A DNA stretch of 61,661 nt from Dioszegia crocea (Eukaryota > Basidiomycota > Tremellomycetes > Tremellales > Bulleribasidiaceae). The stretch lies in the NCBI GenBank assembly GCA_001600615.1, contig BCKK01000010.1:1-61661 (forward strand), given 5' to 3'. The notes below the pieces were generated by a model, which was not told the DNA's origin, searched no databases, and saw nothing but the letters and a program-made list of their open reading frames with translations. A program made the position numbers and the translations under genes. Position 1 is the first letter of the stretch; every line of letters begins with the position of its first letter. Of the stretch, positions 1 to 12,143 are shown one piece after another.

Positions 1-419
1 AGCGTGGGTTATGGATGGCGAAGGAGGGGGCGAGGGACATGGCGAGAGGCGATGGGTCGGGGTATCAGATCCTCCGAAGTAGGACATCATGCATTTGCGG
101 TTGTGGTCGGGCTGTAAAGGTGTATCTGTTTGCTGAGATGCTGCACTGTACCTCACTCCTCAGGCCTCGACAGAACACCTCCACGGAGCCAACCTCCACC
201 TGGATTTCGGACATCGGCCATCACCGTTAACACCGTTCCTCGTGCCTCCACCTCCACTCCTCGGATGTCGTTGCCGGCCAATGGCCTCCACCTCCACTGC
301 GCTATGACGCAACCCTGAACCAGGTATATAGCGAGACCAGCCACCCTAGCTCCCGTTGACGTCCCCTAAGTACACACTTACACATAACTATCCCAAAACC
401 CCAATAGACTCAAATCAAA
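1..419. other. 5' flank of the aldo-keto reductase gene
   Basis: No convincing coding sequence is seen here. Short repeats of CCTCCACCT occur between about 178 and 300. A TATA-like stretch lies at 324-331, about 90 nt before the start codon of the downstream gene, in a plausible position for its core promoter. The small open frames on both strands have no recognisable protein features. Confidence 0.5.
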
Positions 420-2170
420 ATGGTCAAGCCCTACGAAGAAAAGAGCGCTACGGACTACAAGCCCGAGCCTGCCGACACGGGTCGAGGCGGTATGTCTTCT
501 CCTCACTTCTCATCTATGCGTCCATCACAGACGCTGACTCTTTAGGCTTCATGGACCTTTTCAAGCCCGCTGCGAAGCCCGACTCGGAGTTGCGCAAGTA
601 TCGCCTTTTGTCGCCTACTGCCGGTGTACGAGTCAGTCCTATCTGCCTCGGCGCGATGAGCTTGGGTGATCAGTGGACCAAGTTTATGGCTGGGAAGTTG
701 GACCCTAAGGAGAGTGAGGAGTATCTTGATTACTTCTAGTAAGTCTGTCTCACCTGGGCGTTGACCTTGAGGGGACATTGAGCTGATCTCTCAGCAAAGC
801 CGGTGGTAACTTCATCGACACTGCCAACAATTACCAGGATGAGCAGGTGAGTTCCGTCCCCTATGAGATAGAGACAATGGCTTATCATTCAGTCCGAGAT
901 GATCGTCGGTGAATGGATGGAGAAGCGCGGAATCAGGGATGACATCTTCCTCGCTACGTGAGTACCATCCCCATCTCCACGCGGTCTTCCTATCAAGCCA
1001 CAGCTGACACCATTCAGCAAATTCACCACCTTCTACCCTAACCGACACGAAGCGCCCTGGACCGAGAACCGGATTGGGGTGAACTACTGTGGGAACGCCA
1101 AGAAATCCCTCAAGCACTCTCTCGAGGCGTCTCTCAGGAAACTCCGGACCGACTATATCGACCTGCTTTACGTTCACTGGTGGGACCACTCGACATCCAT
1201 CCCGGAGCTCATGCAGAATTTGGCCGAGGTGGTGCGGAGCGGCAAGGTTCTGTATCTGGGTGTTTCGGATACACCTGGTGAGCTTCTTCTCGGTGTGTAT
1301 TGGGGTGAGCTAACGGTCAGCTTGGGTCGTTTCGCAGTGCAATGAGTATGCAAGGGCTCACGCTTTGCCCCAATTTGTCGTCTTGTAAATCTCTCCTCCT
1401 GCCAAACAGCTTTCTGCTTTCCTATTCTGCCAAAGACAAGACGCTAACAATTCAGCCAAGGTCTCTACAACTACGGTGTGCGAGATATGGAGCGGGACAT
1501 TATCCCCATGTGCAGGAACAACGGCATGTCCATTGGTGAGTTCTTCCGTCAGCCCGCTTATGCGTATCATATCGCTGACCCTCAGCTCCTTGGGGTGTAT
1601 TGGGTCAGGGAATGTTCAAGACCGCCGAAGAGTTCGAGAAGAAGGCTATGCGAGGTGGAGCGACTGAGCAAAGCCCCAAGGACAAGAAGGTCTGCGAAGC
1701 GCTCGAGGAAGTCGCCAAGGAGATTGGCGGTAACACGAGGTTGGCTCATGGTATGCTCATTCTTTCTTTCTTTGTGTTGAATACCAGCTGATGATGCAGT
1801 CGCCTTGGCATGGGCTAGACAGATGTACTCGGCCTGTTTCCCTATCTTGGGCGGTACTTCTATTGAATACCTCAAGACCAACATTGAGGTTAGTTCTCTC
1901 AAGTCTTCAATTCTCGACTGCAGGCATTAGCTGACTTGTCGCTAGGCACTCAGCATCACTCTGACAGATGAGCAAATGCAGAAGCTCGACAAGGCCGCGC
2001 CATTCGACCATGGCTTCCCCACCGGTAGATTCGGGACTGACCCCAGGTTGCTCCCTAACCAGACCCCACAGGGCCCTCTGTTGACTATGGTGTGTCGTTT
2101 CCGCTGTTTTTACCGACTATGTTAGCTGATTCTCTAGTCTGGTTACATCCAGTACCCCAAGTGGGCTTAA
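420..2170 (+). CDS. Aryl-alcohol dehydrogenase-type aldo-keto reductase
   Basis: NADPH-dependent aldo-keto reductase of the fungal aryl-alcohol dehydrogenase (AAD) type, expected to reduce aromatic aldehydes in the cytosol. The start ATG at 420 gives MVKPYEEKSATDYKPEP. The spliced product is about 385 residues over nine or so exons. The AKR catalytic residues are visible: Asp in FIDTANNYQDE, the following Tyr, Lys in LATKFTTFY (codon context split by an intron near 960-1018) and His in LLYVHWWDH. Family landmarks follow in order: GVSDTPAWVV, NEYARAHALPQFVV, GLYNYGVRDMERDIIPMC, APWGVLGQGMF and LTDEQMQKLDKAAPFDHGFP. The protein ends SGYIQYPKWA. Most introns carry GCTGAC or GCTGAT before the acceptor. 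The exact substrate cannot be read from sequence. Family assignment is firm. Confidence 0.92.
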
Positions 2171-2387
2171 GGGTGTCGGTAATGCTGGAGAAGTCGGGAT
2201 TAAGGAGCAGTTGCAAAGATTAGCAGGTTGTGTTACCACTTGGAAGCATGTATGGGAAATGTAGACGTAAACGTTAAACAGCCATACTGTCATATCCGGT
2301 TACTATGTAGTACAGCTAATTCATCTACACAGACTAATCGCCACTCGAACGGAAACTATATTTCCCACTAACCCAGCTGACATCCAA

Positions 2388-3879
2388 TCACAGAATAAGT
2401 CTCACATCACCAGTAGACGTCGACGCTCTGACCATACTCAGACCTTCCCGCCCTCCTCTGCCCATCTTCCTGATTGTACCCTTCATAAAGCCTCGCCATT
2501 GCCTCGAGATTCTCACTTCTTTCTCCTCCCCATCTCCGACCTTGACCTCGCTTCCGCTGCTGTCACGCGCAGCCACCTGAAAGACGCCCAGGAAAGTCGG
2601 ATCAATTACTGAGATATCGCCAGAGTCGGTGTTGGCCCCGATCGAGACCGGGTAAGCAAAGTCATCGGTAGTATCGTAGGGGTGGATGTTGATCGAGATT
2701 GGCCCAGAGTCCGTGTTGGCGAGGATCTTCGGTATGGATCGTTTATCAGTCACCGAGGGGTGGAGGTGAATTGAAATTGATCCAGAATCCGTATTGACGA
2801 GAATCTTCGGACTGGTGCGCGAACGGTGCGCTGTGGATATATCTGGGTCCGCATAGATATGAGCTTCGGCTGATGCGATTCCGATTTCAACGTCAACATC
2901 CCCTTCATCGGTGTCGAACATGATCTCTCTTGAGATATTGTATGATCCCTTGATATTCCTGCTATCGTGCTTCTTGGTGGATAGGCTGAGGGAAGTGAAG
3001 GTGATGTCGGTCAGAGAAGTTGGAAAGAAGCGCAGAGGAAGGTTCGTGTATAGCGGCGGTACGAAGATGGAGGAGTCAAATGGGAGGATGATGTGAACTC
3101 GATGAAAGAACTTTGGAGCACCGCTGGCCTATCGAGACGGTCAGCTCGAAACGAAGTCTGACAAATGTGGCTCACCTCGATACAGAGCTGATCAATCTCT
3201 CCGCCCCGCTGATCACTCCACACACCAGTACGCCACAACGTGCGCTCGTCGCCCCCATTCCGGAATGTCTCAAGGACGACTTGCCCTTCATCCTGTTCTC
3301 TGAACTGGGCGAAACGCGAAATGACAATCTCGCCGTCCACACCCTGAGGCACTTGCACGCTGAGCCCTTGACGCATGTCGAGCATGAACGTTGCATTGGC
3401 GGATTTGGGCCATTGGATATGGGGACCGAAATCTTCCTGAGAGGCGGCAGAGGGTCCGTACATCGCTCGAGTGAACATTGCCTGTGCCGTCAATCTCCAG
3501 TATCCCACCAGAGCAGCAGCTGAGCAGTGGCGAAGGATGAGAAGACTCACGTTGGTTCCGCGATGATGGCGACAACTGCACGCGTTGACACCCCCCTGTC
3601 CATGACCACCGAAGTCATTCCAGACATCCTGCTCCCGTGACGCAGCCCTGACTACCAGGTACTCAAGCGTGCGAAGCTGATCATGACCACAATTGTCCCG
3701 AGCAACACCACTGCTGCTATGCGCTTCCTCGCACTGAGGGCTCCCCAGCCAGAAGCCCGGACCGTCCACCGAGATCGGTGAAGAGGGTCCGGACCTGTTC
3801 CGAGCGGCTCACCCACGACGAGAGGGGTGGACTCGTAGAATGGTCCGGGATTCTCGAGGGCTGGTTGCTGCTTCTCCAT
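2388..3879 (-). CDS. Type II single-pass membrane protein with DSG-beta repeats
   Basis: I cannot name the family. The first true ATG in frame is at 3879 (MEKQQPALENPGPF); an open frame extends upstream to 4020 but only by using GTG. A short cytosolic N-terminus is followed by one hydrophobic helix, about residues 50-70 (IAAVVLLGTIVVMISF), with basic residues before it, so type II topology is likely. After two to three introns the C-terminal exon reads to the stop at 2388. It carries three spaced repeats of the form NTDSG-x-ISI (VNTDSGSISI, ANTDSGPISI, ANTDSGDISV), then a ending ASTSTGDVRLIL. Such repeats resemble the beta-strand ladder of DUF4097-like proteins. The splice junction near 3655 is not resolved: the reading frame must shift there and no single GT-AG pair fits cleanly. 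Confidence 0.6.
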
Positions 3880-4997
3880 GTCAGAGACGATGGGGTTGTT
3901 GCTTCGCACCACTGTGGAGCTGGGGGTCTGATTGGGGTAGAAATTGGGTGTAGGCACTGTTGGACGATTGGAAGTTGGTGAGAAGGTAGAGTGGAAGAGA
4001 GGATGCGGGTAGGGAAGCACGGATAGTCACAGGACGTGACACGGTCCAGCTGCTGACAGAAAGGAGTTCGCCAGGAAAGGCAAAAAGGAGTGCAGGTGTA
4101 ACGCGTGTCAGTACCTCGCAGTGCTTACTAGAACACAGAGAAGTGGAGTGACTTTGAGGCTCTGAACTATACGCGTGATAGGCGAGGTATCCGACCTTCG
4201 TTCTGCTCTTGGAGCTAAGCGGCGATCAGCTGGGCTTAGTCAACAAACCACAGTCATCGTTATTAGCTAGCGGACTGCGGGTCAGAGAAGTGTCCCTTGG
4301 TCGGGCGCTTTGACAGCACACAGACATACTTATAGCTAGGTCAGTCAGCGCTGGACTGGAACTGAGCGGGCTGAGGCAGCCGTGAAGGTCAGATCATCCC
4401 GATTGAAAGGTGTAAGAGAGGATGAGAATCCCACCCGAGTACATTTCCGCCCGAATTCCCCGGTCAAGATTTCCGCCGGGATTCATGGGGTCGACCGGGG
4501 ATTTTGGGTCGGGGTTTTACGGCGTTATCGTCGTTTCGGTCGAGGTGGATTTCGGAATCAAATGTTTTGGCCTATGTCTCGGACGGTAAGTGGGCCAATG
4601 CGGGCTGACATGACATGATGCGCGGGTCGGTGGATGGTGGGACTGGATGAATACTCAGTATGATGTGCTGCATGCCCATAATGAGCACTTTCAGGCGGTG
4701 AGAGCAGCTGACGGAGCCAAAGTCAAACAATGAGTGATTGACAGCTACTGACTGACCTCGCCGCGAGTAACTAGTAAGCACCGGACCTCTGCGGTATGTG
4801 AGATATGCTCAGTCAGTGCATTAGGACATCAGTAGTCATCAGAGAAGATCAAATATTGGTCCCGTCAGATGATCTCCGTCAGGGGGTCGGCGGTCTGGCG
4901 AATACCTGCGGTATGTCCCATCTATGCCTCGGTGCAGCCAGGCGTCCAAATCCCGATTGAAGACAAGACAGTGTTCATACCATTCCTATTGTCCACA
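3880..4997. other. Intergenic region of about 1.1 kb
   Basis: This holds the promoter of the minus-strand membrane protein and the 3' flank of the minus-strand APS kinase. I see no supported gene, RNA gene or repeat. Small open frames at about 4382-4618 and 4572-4781 lack any recognisable domain. Confidence 0.5.
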
Positions 4998-5835
4998 TTA
5001 AGCTGAAGTCAAACCCTTCTCCTCAAGGTATTCGACGATCTTGGCCACGGCGCCAGCGACGTCGACCTCGTCTGTCCGAATGTGGATCTCGGGCTTAGTT
5101 GGGGGCTCGTATGGTGCGGAGATACCGGTGAACTCTGCAAAGTGTCAGCTCATGCTCCACTAACGTGGCCCCCCTCGTGCAAAATCTCTCTTCTCCACTG
5201 CCTCCATCACCCTTCTTCTAAACCACCAGCACTCACCTTTAATCTCTCCAGCACGTGCCTTCTTGTACAACCCCTTGGGATCTCTCTGCTCCACTACGCT
5301 CAAGGGAGCGTCGACGAAGACTTCAATGAATGGGATTGGGGGGTTGTGCTTCTCGTGTAGCTCCCGAGCGAGTTGTCGGTCTGAGACGTAAGGGGAGATG
5401 AAGGCAGTGACGGTGAGGGCGCAAGAATCGGAAAAGAGGAGGGAGACTTCGCCTATCCGACGGATCTGTCACGTCAATGATAGCTCGATTATGTATCTAT
5501 CGGACAACACTGACGTTCTCGACCCGGGACGCAGGGTCAAAGCCCAGATCCTTGTTCAGGCCGAACCGGATGTTGTCGCCGTCCAGTCGGTACGCGTGCA
5601 GACCTTTGTGCAAGAGGTGCTGCTCGAGTGCTGTGGCAATGGTAGATTTACCAGAAGCGGAGAGACCTGTAAGCCAAATTGTGGCTCCCTGCTGCTTGAC
5701 TAGCTTGGCTCGCTCATTGAGAGTGACGGCGCCTGATTGATCAGCGCTGTTCCCGATACAGCGGAGTGACAGCTCTCAAGTCCAGGGGCGGTTGTCGGAA
5801 GACTCACCCTCGTGGAAAGTGATGTTAGTAGCCAT
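4998..5835 (-). CDS. MET14: Adenylylsulfate (APS) kinase
   Basis: Phosphorylates adenosine 5'-phosphosulfate to PAPS with ATP in the sulfate assimilation pathway, cytosolic. The start at 5835 reads [10 protein letters not shown], and the first intron follows at once. The next exon has the P-loop GLSASGKST, then the kinase landmarks [17 protein letters not shown] later exon has [31 protein letters not shown] and the last ends [18 protein letters not shown]. The length, about 200 residues, is that of stand-alone fungal APS kinases; there is no fused sulfurylase domain. The gene lies head to head with the DHODH gene across about 630 nt. Confidence 0.95.
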
Positions 5836-6463
5836 TGCGTGATGATTGTGTCTGTGCAGTGAGGATGGCTGTAGTCGTGTCAATGTCAAGATGAATCATT
5901 CTATCGGCTGCAGCAAAAAGTGTGGGTGGACCGGGAAATCAATCACGTCATTCGCTCGTCGATTACGTTACCTCGAGTATTCCCAAAAGCGACATCAGCG
6001 TATCTGAGACACCACATGCATCCTCTGGCAAAATGAATCTGATGCTTGGGTATGGCTGCTACCCCGGGCCGATTGAGAGGGAGATTGCTTGTGATGCATG
6101 CCCGATCGTGATAATTTCTGAGGGATATGCAGCTCGGAGCTGACTCAAACCAATGACGAGCAAGAACACGATGACTGCTCGTCACTGAGCCTGCCTCTCT
6201 TGTCAGCAATGTCAGGGCCCGGAGCAGCTGGTGATGGCCAGCATTGCAGCCTGGGGTGTTCCGCCCCACTGGCAGAAAGGTCTAGCCTTGAGCCTCAGGA
6301 GGAGGGCATGCCACATCCGCTCAACCTGAAACGCATTCTGAAACAGGAGCGAAGAGGCGCGCACGGATGAGCCAGTAGATTATGTAATTGATCTCATTGC
6401 TCACATCCTGGATTCTGAAAAGAGCCGAGATACCCTCCATTTGTCCGTACAATCCATCTCAAA
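5836..6463. other. Divergent promoter region of APS kinase and DHODH
   Basis: About 630 nt between two start codons facing away from each other. It must contain both promoters. No clear TATA box or coding exon is seen. Short open frames on either strand have no recognisable features. Confidence 0.5.
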
Positions 6464-8473
6464 ATGAGCGCAAGTCGGGCATTCAGGCCGCTGGGCCAGT
6501 CGATCCGCCCGTCCTTTGCTATCCAACATCGGATTGTCATAACAGGAGGAGCTCGAAATGCCTCGTCCGGGCCCGCTGGTCCAGCTCGGCGTTTCCTGAG
6601 CGGCACTCTGCTTCTAGCCTCCGGCGCTGCTTTCCTGGCGTATCACTACGATTCACGGTCAATGCTGCACGACAAGATTGCGATGCCCTTTATCCGGATG
6701 TTGGATGCGGAGACATCACATCAGATGGCGATAACACTGCTAGGGAACAGCTGGATAAGACCTACGGATAAGGGAGTTGATGGGCCTGAGTTGCAGGCAG
6801 AGGTGAGCTGGTCTTCTCTGCTCAAGCATGCAATGACGAAATTGCTGACATGTATCAGCTATTCGGCTTGCCTCTCTCAAATCCTCTCGGTATGGCGGCT
6901 GGGTTCGACAAAGATGGAGATGCTATTGATGGGCTATTTGATCTCGGTTTCGGATATGTTGAGGTCGGAAGTGTTACACCGGTATCCCAGGTGAGCCAGC
7001 TGTCTCATACCATCGACATGGACTCAAACTTATACCTCAGCCCGGAAACCCCAAGCCTCGTTTCTTCCGGCTGTCGGAAGACGGAGCAGCCATCAACCGA
7101 TACGGCTTCAACTCCCTTGGCCACGGACACATGCTCGCTGCACTGCGAGCTCGTGTTCTCGCCTTCTCCCGCGCTCACCCTTCTCTATTCCCACCTCCAT
7201 CTCGAGGCTCAATCCCCCTCCCGCCTTCTGGTCTTCCCAGATCGCTTCGACCAGGCCACCTCCTCGCTGTCAACCTCGGCAAGAACAAGACATCTGCCGC
7301 CGATTCGAACGAGGACTACGTCCGTGGTGTCCGTCTTCTTGGTCCATATGCCGATGTGGTAGTCATCAACGTATCATCCCCCAATACTCCTGGTCTCCGT
7401 GCTCTGCAGGGCCGAGATATTCTGGAGAAGCTATTGACAGAGGTGGTCGAGGAACGAAATAAGATTAAGGTGGATGGCCTCCCCAAGATCGCCGTGAAAG
7501 TGACGTGTGACCTGACGGAGGAGGAACTAGGCGATGTGGCTAGTGCTGTGCGGAGGAGTGGCGTAGAGGGTGTCATCGTCAGTAACACTACCGTCAAGCG
7601 GGAAGGTCTCGGTCTTCAATCAGGTGAGTTCCGGTCCTAACCACAATGTCTCACATACTGATGTTCGCAGAAAACTCGAAAGAAGTCGGTGGACTATCTG
7701 GAAAACCCCTCTTCCCCCTCGCTCTAAAAGCCGTACAAACCCTTCGACCCCTCTTACCCCCTTCCATCCCCGTAATGGGCTGCGGCGGGATCACAACTTC
7801 CTCAGACGCAATCTCGATGGCTCGTTCCGGCGCATCCCTCGTCCAGATCTACACTTCTTTCGCTTATCGCGGTATCGGTACTCCCCGTCTGCTCAAAGAT
7901 GAAATATCGGCGGACTTGACTCAAAAGGGTCAAACTTGGAAAGGCGAAATTGGGCGGAACTGGTCTGATAGAGAGATGGGGTGGGATGAGAAGAGGCTAG
8001 AGAAGGAGAGTCAGGCGCTCAAAAAGGAGGCGGAAGATCTCGGCCATCTCCTTCGAAAGTCACACGAGGAAAATGATACGGCGCGGCTGATTGCTGAGGT
8101 TGAGGCTGCGTTGGGCGGATCTAAGGCTGAGTCGGGTGGATCTAAGGCTGCGTCCGGTGAATCTAAGGCTGGGATTACAATGGGCGGATCGAGGGATAAT
8201 TTGGCTGGAGCCAAGAAGGGGTCCAGTCCGGAAAAGAAGGAGGAGGCTGTGAAGTCTGTTGCAGAGGCTGGGGTGGACACTGGATCTAAGCAGAAATCTC
8301 AGGAGAAGAAGGAGGAGGAGGTGAAAGAGGGTGATGTGCGTGTGAGCCAGCCCTTGGGGCCACTGGGACCTATCGTGGTGCAGGAGGTCCGGATGGTGGA
8401 TGCTTCTACTCCTCCGCCCCAGTCGAGTGAGTGGACGGGAGCTGTGCGCGAGGGGAAGCGGCGACTGGTGTGA
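6464..8473 (+). CDS. Mitochondrial dihydroorotate dehydrogenase (class 2) with long C-terminal tail
   Basis: Oxidises dihydroorotate to orotate in pyrimidine synthesis, passing electrons to ubiquinone at the mitochondrial inner membrane. The start [13 protein letters not shown] begins a basic, Ser/Arg-rich presequence, followed by a hydrophobic segment near residues 45-60 ([17 protein letters not shown]), as in class 2 enzymes. Four exons encode [51 protein letters not shown] (with the class 2 catalytic Ser region), [23 protein letters not shown] and [10 protein letters not shown]. The catalytic part ends by about 7930. The frame then continues for about 150 residues of charged, coiled-coil-like and low-complexity sequence, including repeats of [20 protein letters not shown]. 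Human DHODH is about 395 residues; this product is about 615. The gene symbol is URA1, URA9 or URA3 depending on species, so none is given. Confidence 0.93.
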
Positions 8474-9013
8474 GAGCACGGAGGACGAACGGAAAAATCT
8501 GATTTAAGACGTTTTTCCTAGCGCTACTCTAGATCACACATATGCAGGCTAGACGCTTAATACAGGTCGCGGAATCGTGCTCGTGATCTATGTGCGGCAC
8601 GCTGATGCTCCGTTGTTGGCTCCCACGCAACGTGTCGAGTCTGGCTTCACTCGGCCGTGCGTCATCCAGGGATGCCCGTCAAAGGTACGACTTCATCATA
8701 CGCGTCTCGTTTGATCTTGCACGTTTGGCTGGCGAGCAGGGGTCGAGGGATGACTGCTCAAAGGTCAACTCAAACCGAGGGGCTATCACGAGGGTGCATT
8801 TGGGAGCGCACTGAGGTCCAGGACTTTCCCCTGGTCTATATGTAAATCCTTCCCGCCCCGCTCTCATCTCTCACCTCCTACTTCACACTCCCCCCTCGTC
8901 GATATCCTGTCAAGACACTACACCACATATCTGCGATCCTTACGATCAAATCCAACCATCCGCACTGACCACCACTCCACTCACACAACAATCACGCGCA
9001 TACCTATACAAAG
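8474..9013. other. Intergenic region with promoter of the downstream intronless gene
   Basis: No coding exon is supported. The last 150 nt before 9014 are rich in C and T with CA-rich patches, typical of a fungal 5' leader. A weak TATA-like stretch (CTATATGTAAAT) lies at about 8836-8847. Confidence 0.45.
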
Positions 9014-9703
9014 ATGGTGCGGCACAGATCATCCAGCCGCAAGGTTCAGGACACCGTCGATTCCGCGATATACAATACATTCACAGAGGCGCCACCAAAG
9101 AATTGTGTCGTCCACTTGTCCTGCTCCCCGTCGAATTTGAAAGCAGAGCTCTCCACTACACTCTCAAACGTCTCGTCCTCGGCTTTCGGCGACGTGATTG
9201 CCGAGCAGGGGTCCGAAGGACTCATTGTCACCTGCCTCCCCGATGAAGAACTCGCGTGGGTGTCGCCGTACACGTACTCCGGGCAGTGGCACAAAGGCCC
9301 GTGCAACCAGGAAGGCGCGAGCAAGCAATGCAACAAGAAGCTTTCCAAGGAGTCGCAGCAGTGGAACGTCCGCTATGACGTCGACACCAAAGACGCCACG
9401 ATCGACCTCGACAATCCCCAAGGCCTGTGCTACGACGCCCGGTCGAGCGCAATGTGCAATGAAAGCAGGCGCATGCCACGTTTCTGTGGAAAGGCGCGTC
9501 TGTCGAGAGGTTCACAATACGATGAGGTTGCGTGGAAGGGGGGTTGGTCTGGACCCACTACTGCTGTGAGCAGGGCAGGGGGGACTCAGCTCGGGATCAT
9601 CGCGCTCGATCTGACCGGCGATCACTATCGCTTGGATGGGCGGACTGTTCATGACACCTATGACGGCTCGATCCCCGTATCGATCAGTGTCTCTCTGGCC
9701 TAG
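9014..9703 (+). CDS. Intronless hypothetical protein, 229 residues
   Basis: I do not recognise this protein. It is one uninterrupted frame, unusual beside intron-rich neighbours. Start ATG at 9014 (MVRHRSSSRKVQDTVD) follows a pyrimidine-rich leader. There is no signal peptide or membrane helix. The sequence is hydrophilic, with several Cys residues (positions near 31, 37, 75, 98, 107, 140, 149 and 159) and stretches such as SGQWHKGPCNQEG and GGWSGPTTAVSRAGG. The C-terminal half looks beta-rich and ends DGSIPVSISVSLA. It may be lineage-specific. That it is a real gene is inferred from ORF length, codon balance and a leader-like 5' flank. Confidence 0.65.
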   Translation: MVRHRSSSRKVQDTVDSAIYNTFTEAPPKNCVVHLSCSPSNLKAELSTTLSNVSSSAFGDVIAEQGSEGLIVTCLPDEELAWVSPYTYSGQWHKGPCNQEGASKQCNKKLSKESQQWNVRYDVDTKDATIDLDNPQGLCYDARSSAMCNESRRMPRFCGKARLSRGSQYDEVAWKGGWSGPTTAVSRAGGTQLGIIALDLTGDHYRLDGRTVHDTYDGSIPVSISVSLA

Positions 9704-10064
9704 CTGAGGAAGCTGGTCAGGCCGGAAACGGATGGTGATGGTGGTGGCGAGGCTATAGATATGTTGTACACCCCGTTCCATGGGAGGACATCTTCTGTGT
9801 ATGCACTTGGATTAGCACCGCATCGGTGTTTCCCTTCCAGCCTGACTTGATGATGTATCAGTTGAGGCTTGTAGGATTTCGGTCGAATCTTCTTCATGCC
9901 TTCTTCCTAAAAGTCTTCTAAGCGTTCATATATATCCCTCTTTCCCTACGTGAGTATACTACGCTCTATTACCAGACAGCTCGAACCATGATTTTTCGGG
10001 ACTTCATTCGTGGGGTATTCGGGTGTACACATGAGAAATAAAACGAAAATGTGAAAGGTTGTAT
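9704..10064. other. Convergent 3' flanks
   Basis: About 360 nt between the stop of the intronless plus-strand gene and the stop of the minus-strand PP2A gene. No gene is seen. It should contain both polyadenylation regions. Confidence 0.45.
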
Positions 10065-11633
<1,569 letters not shown>

Positions 11634-12143
11634 GATGCCTAAGGGCTATCCTCAACCCGAGTTGAGATGCGCAAAGGAAGGAGGGGAGGAGGGTGCGTGC
11701 GGTCGATAAGCCGTGTTGATCTTTGTTCCCGCTGAATGGATTTGGCCAATTCAAACGCGTCCTTCTTGATATACGAGCAGTGTACCCTATTTAGGACAGC
11801 TCTAGGATGTAGTTGTGGGTATGAGTGAGTCTCCTTTGTGGTATCTAATGGAGGGAAAGGATAGGACACTAGTGGAGTTGAGCAACAACGCGACGATCGT
11901 CACTGGGGCGGCTATTCCCGCTTATTCCCGCAAAGTGGCACTCACTCCGCCACTCCACAATCTCACTATCTCCATCATCATAGAGTACATCCCTCTTGGC
12001 TTCAGATATGCATACCATCAGATACGACACATATGGAGTCGCTGTCGTACATGTATCAACGGTCACACATGCACATCATTCACCAAGACTTTCCTCTCGC
12101 CCCTCATCTTCTTTTCCATTCAAGACGCGACCCCATCTCATGA
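11634..12143. other. Promoter of PP2A gene and 3' flank of XRN1
   Basis: About 510 nt with no supported gene. It must hold the PP2A promoter and 5' leader and the XRN1 terminator. Short open frames on both strands are unremarkable. Confidence 0.45.

Noticed and set aside
3880..4020. N-terminal extension of the DSG-repeat protein to 4020
   Set aside because: It needs a GTG start; the first ATG at 3879 gives a sensible cytosolic N-terminus before the membrane helix.
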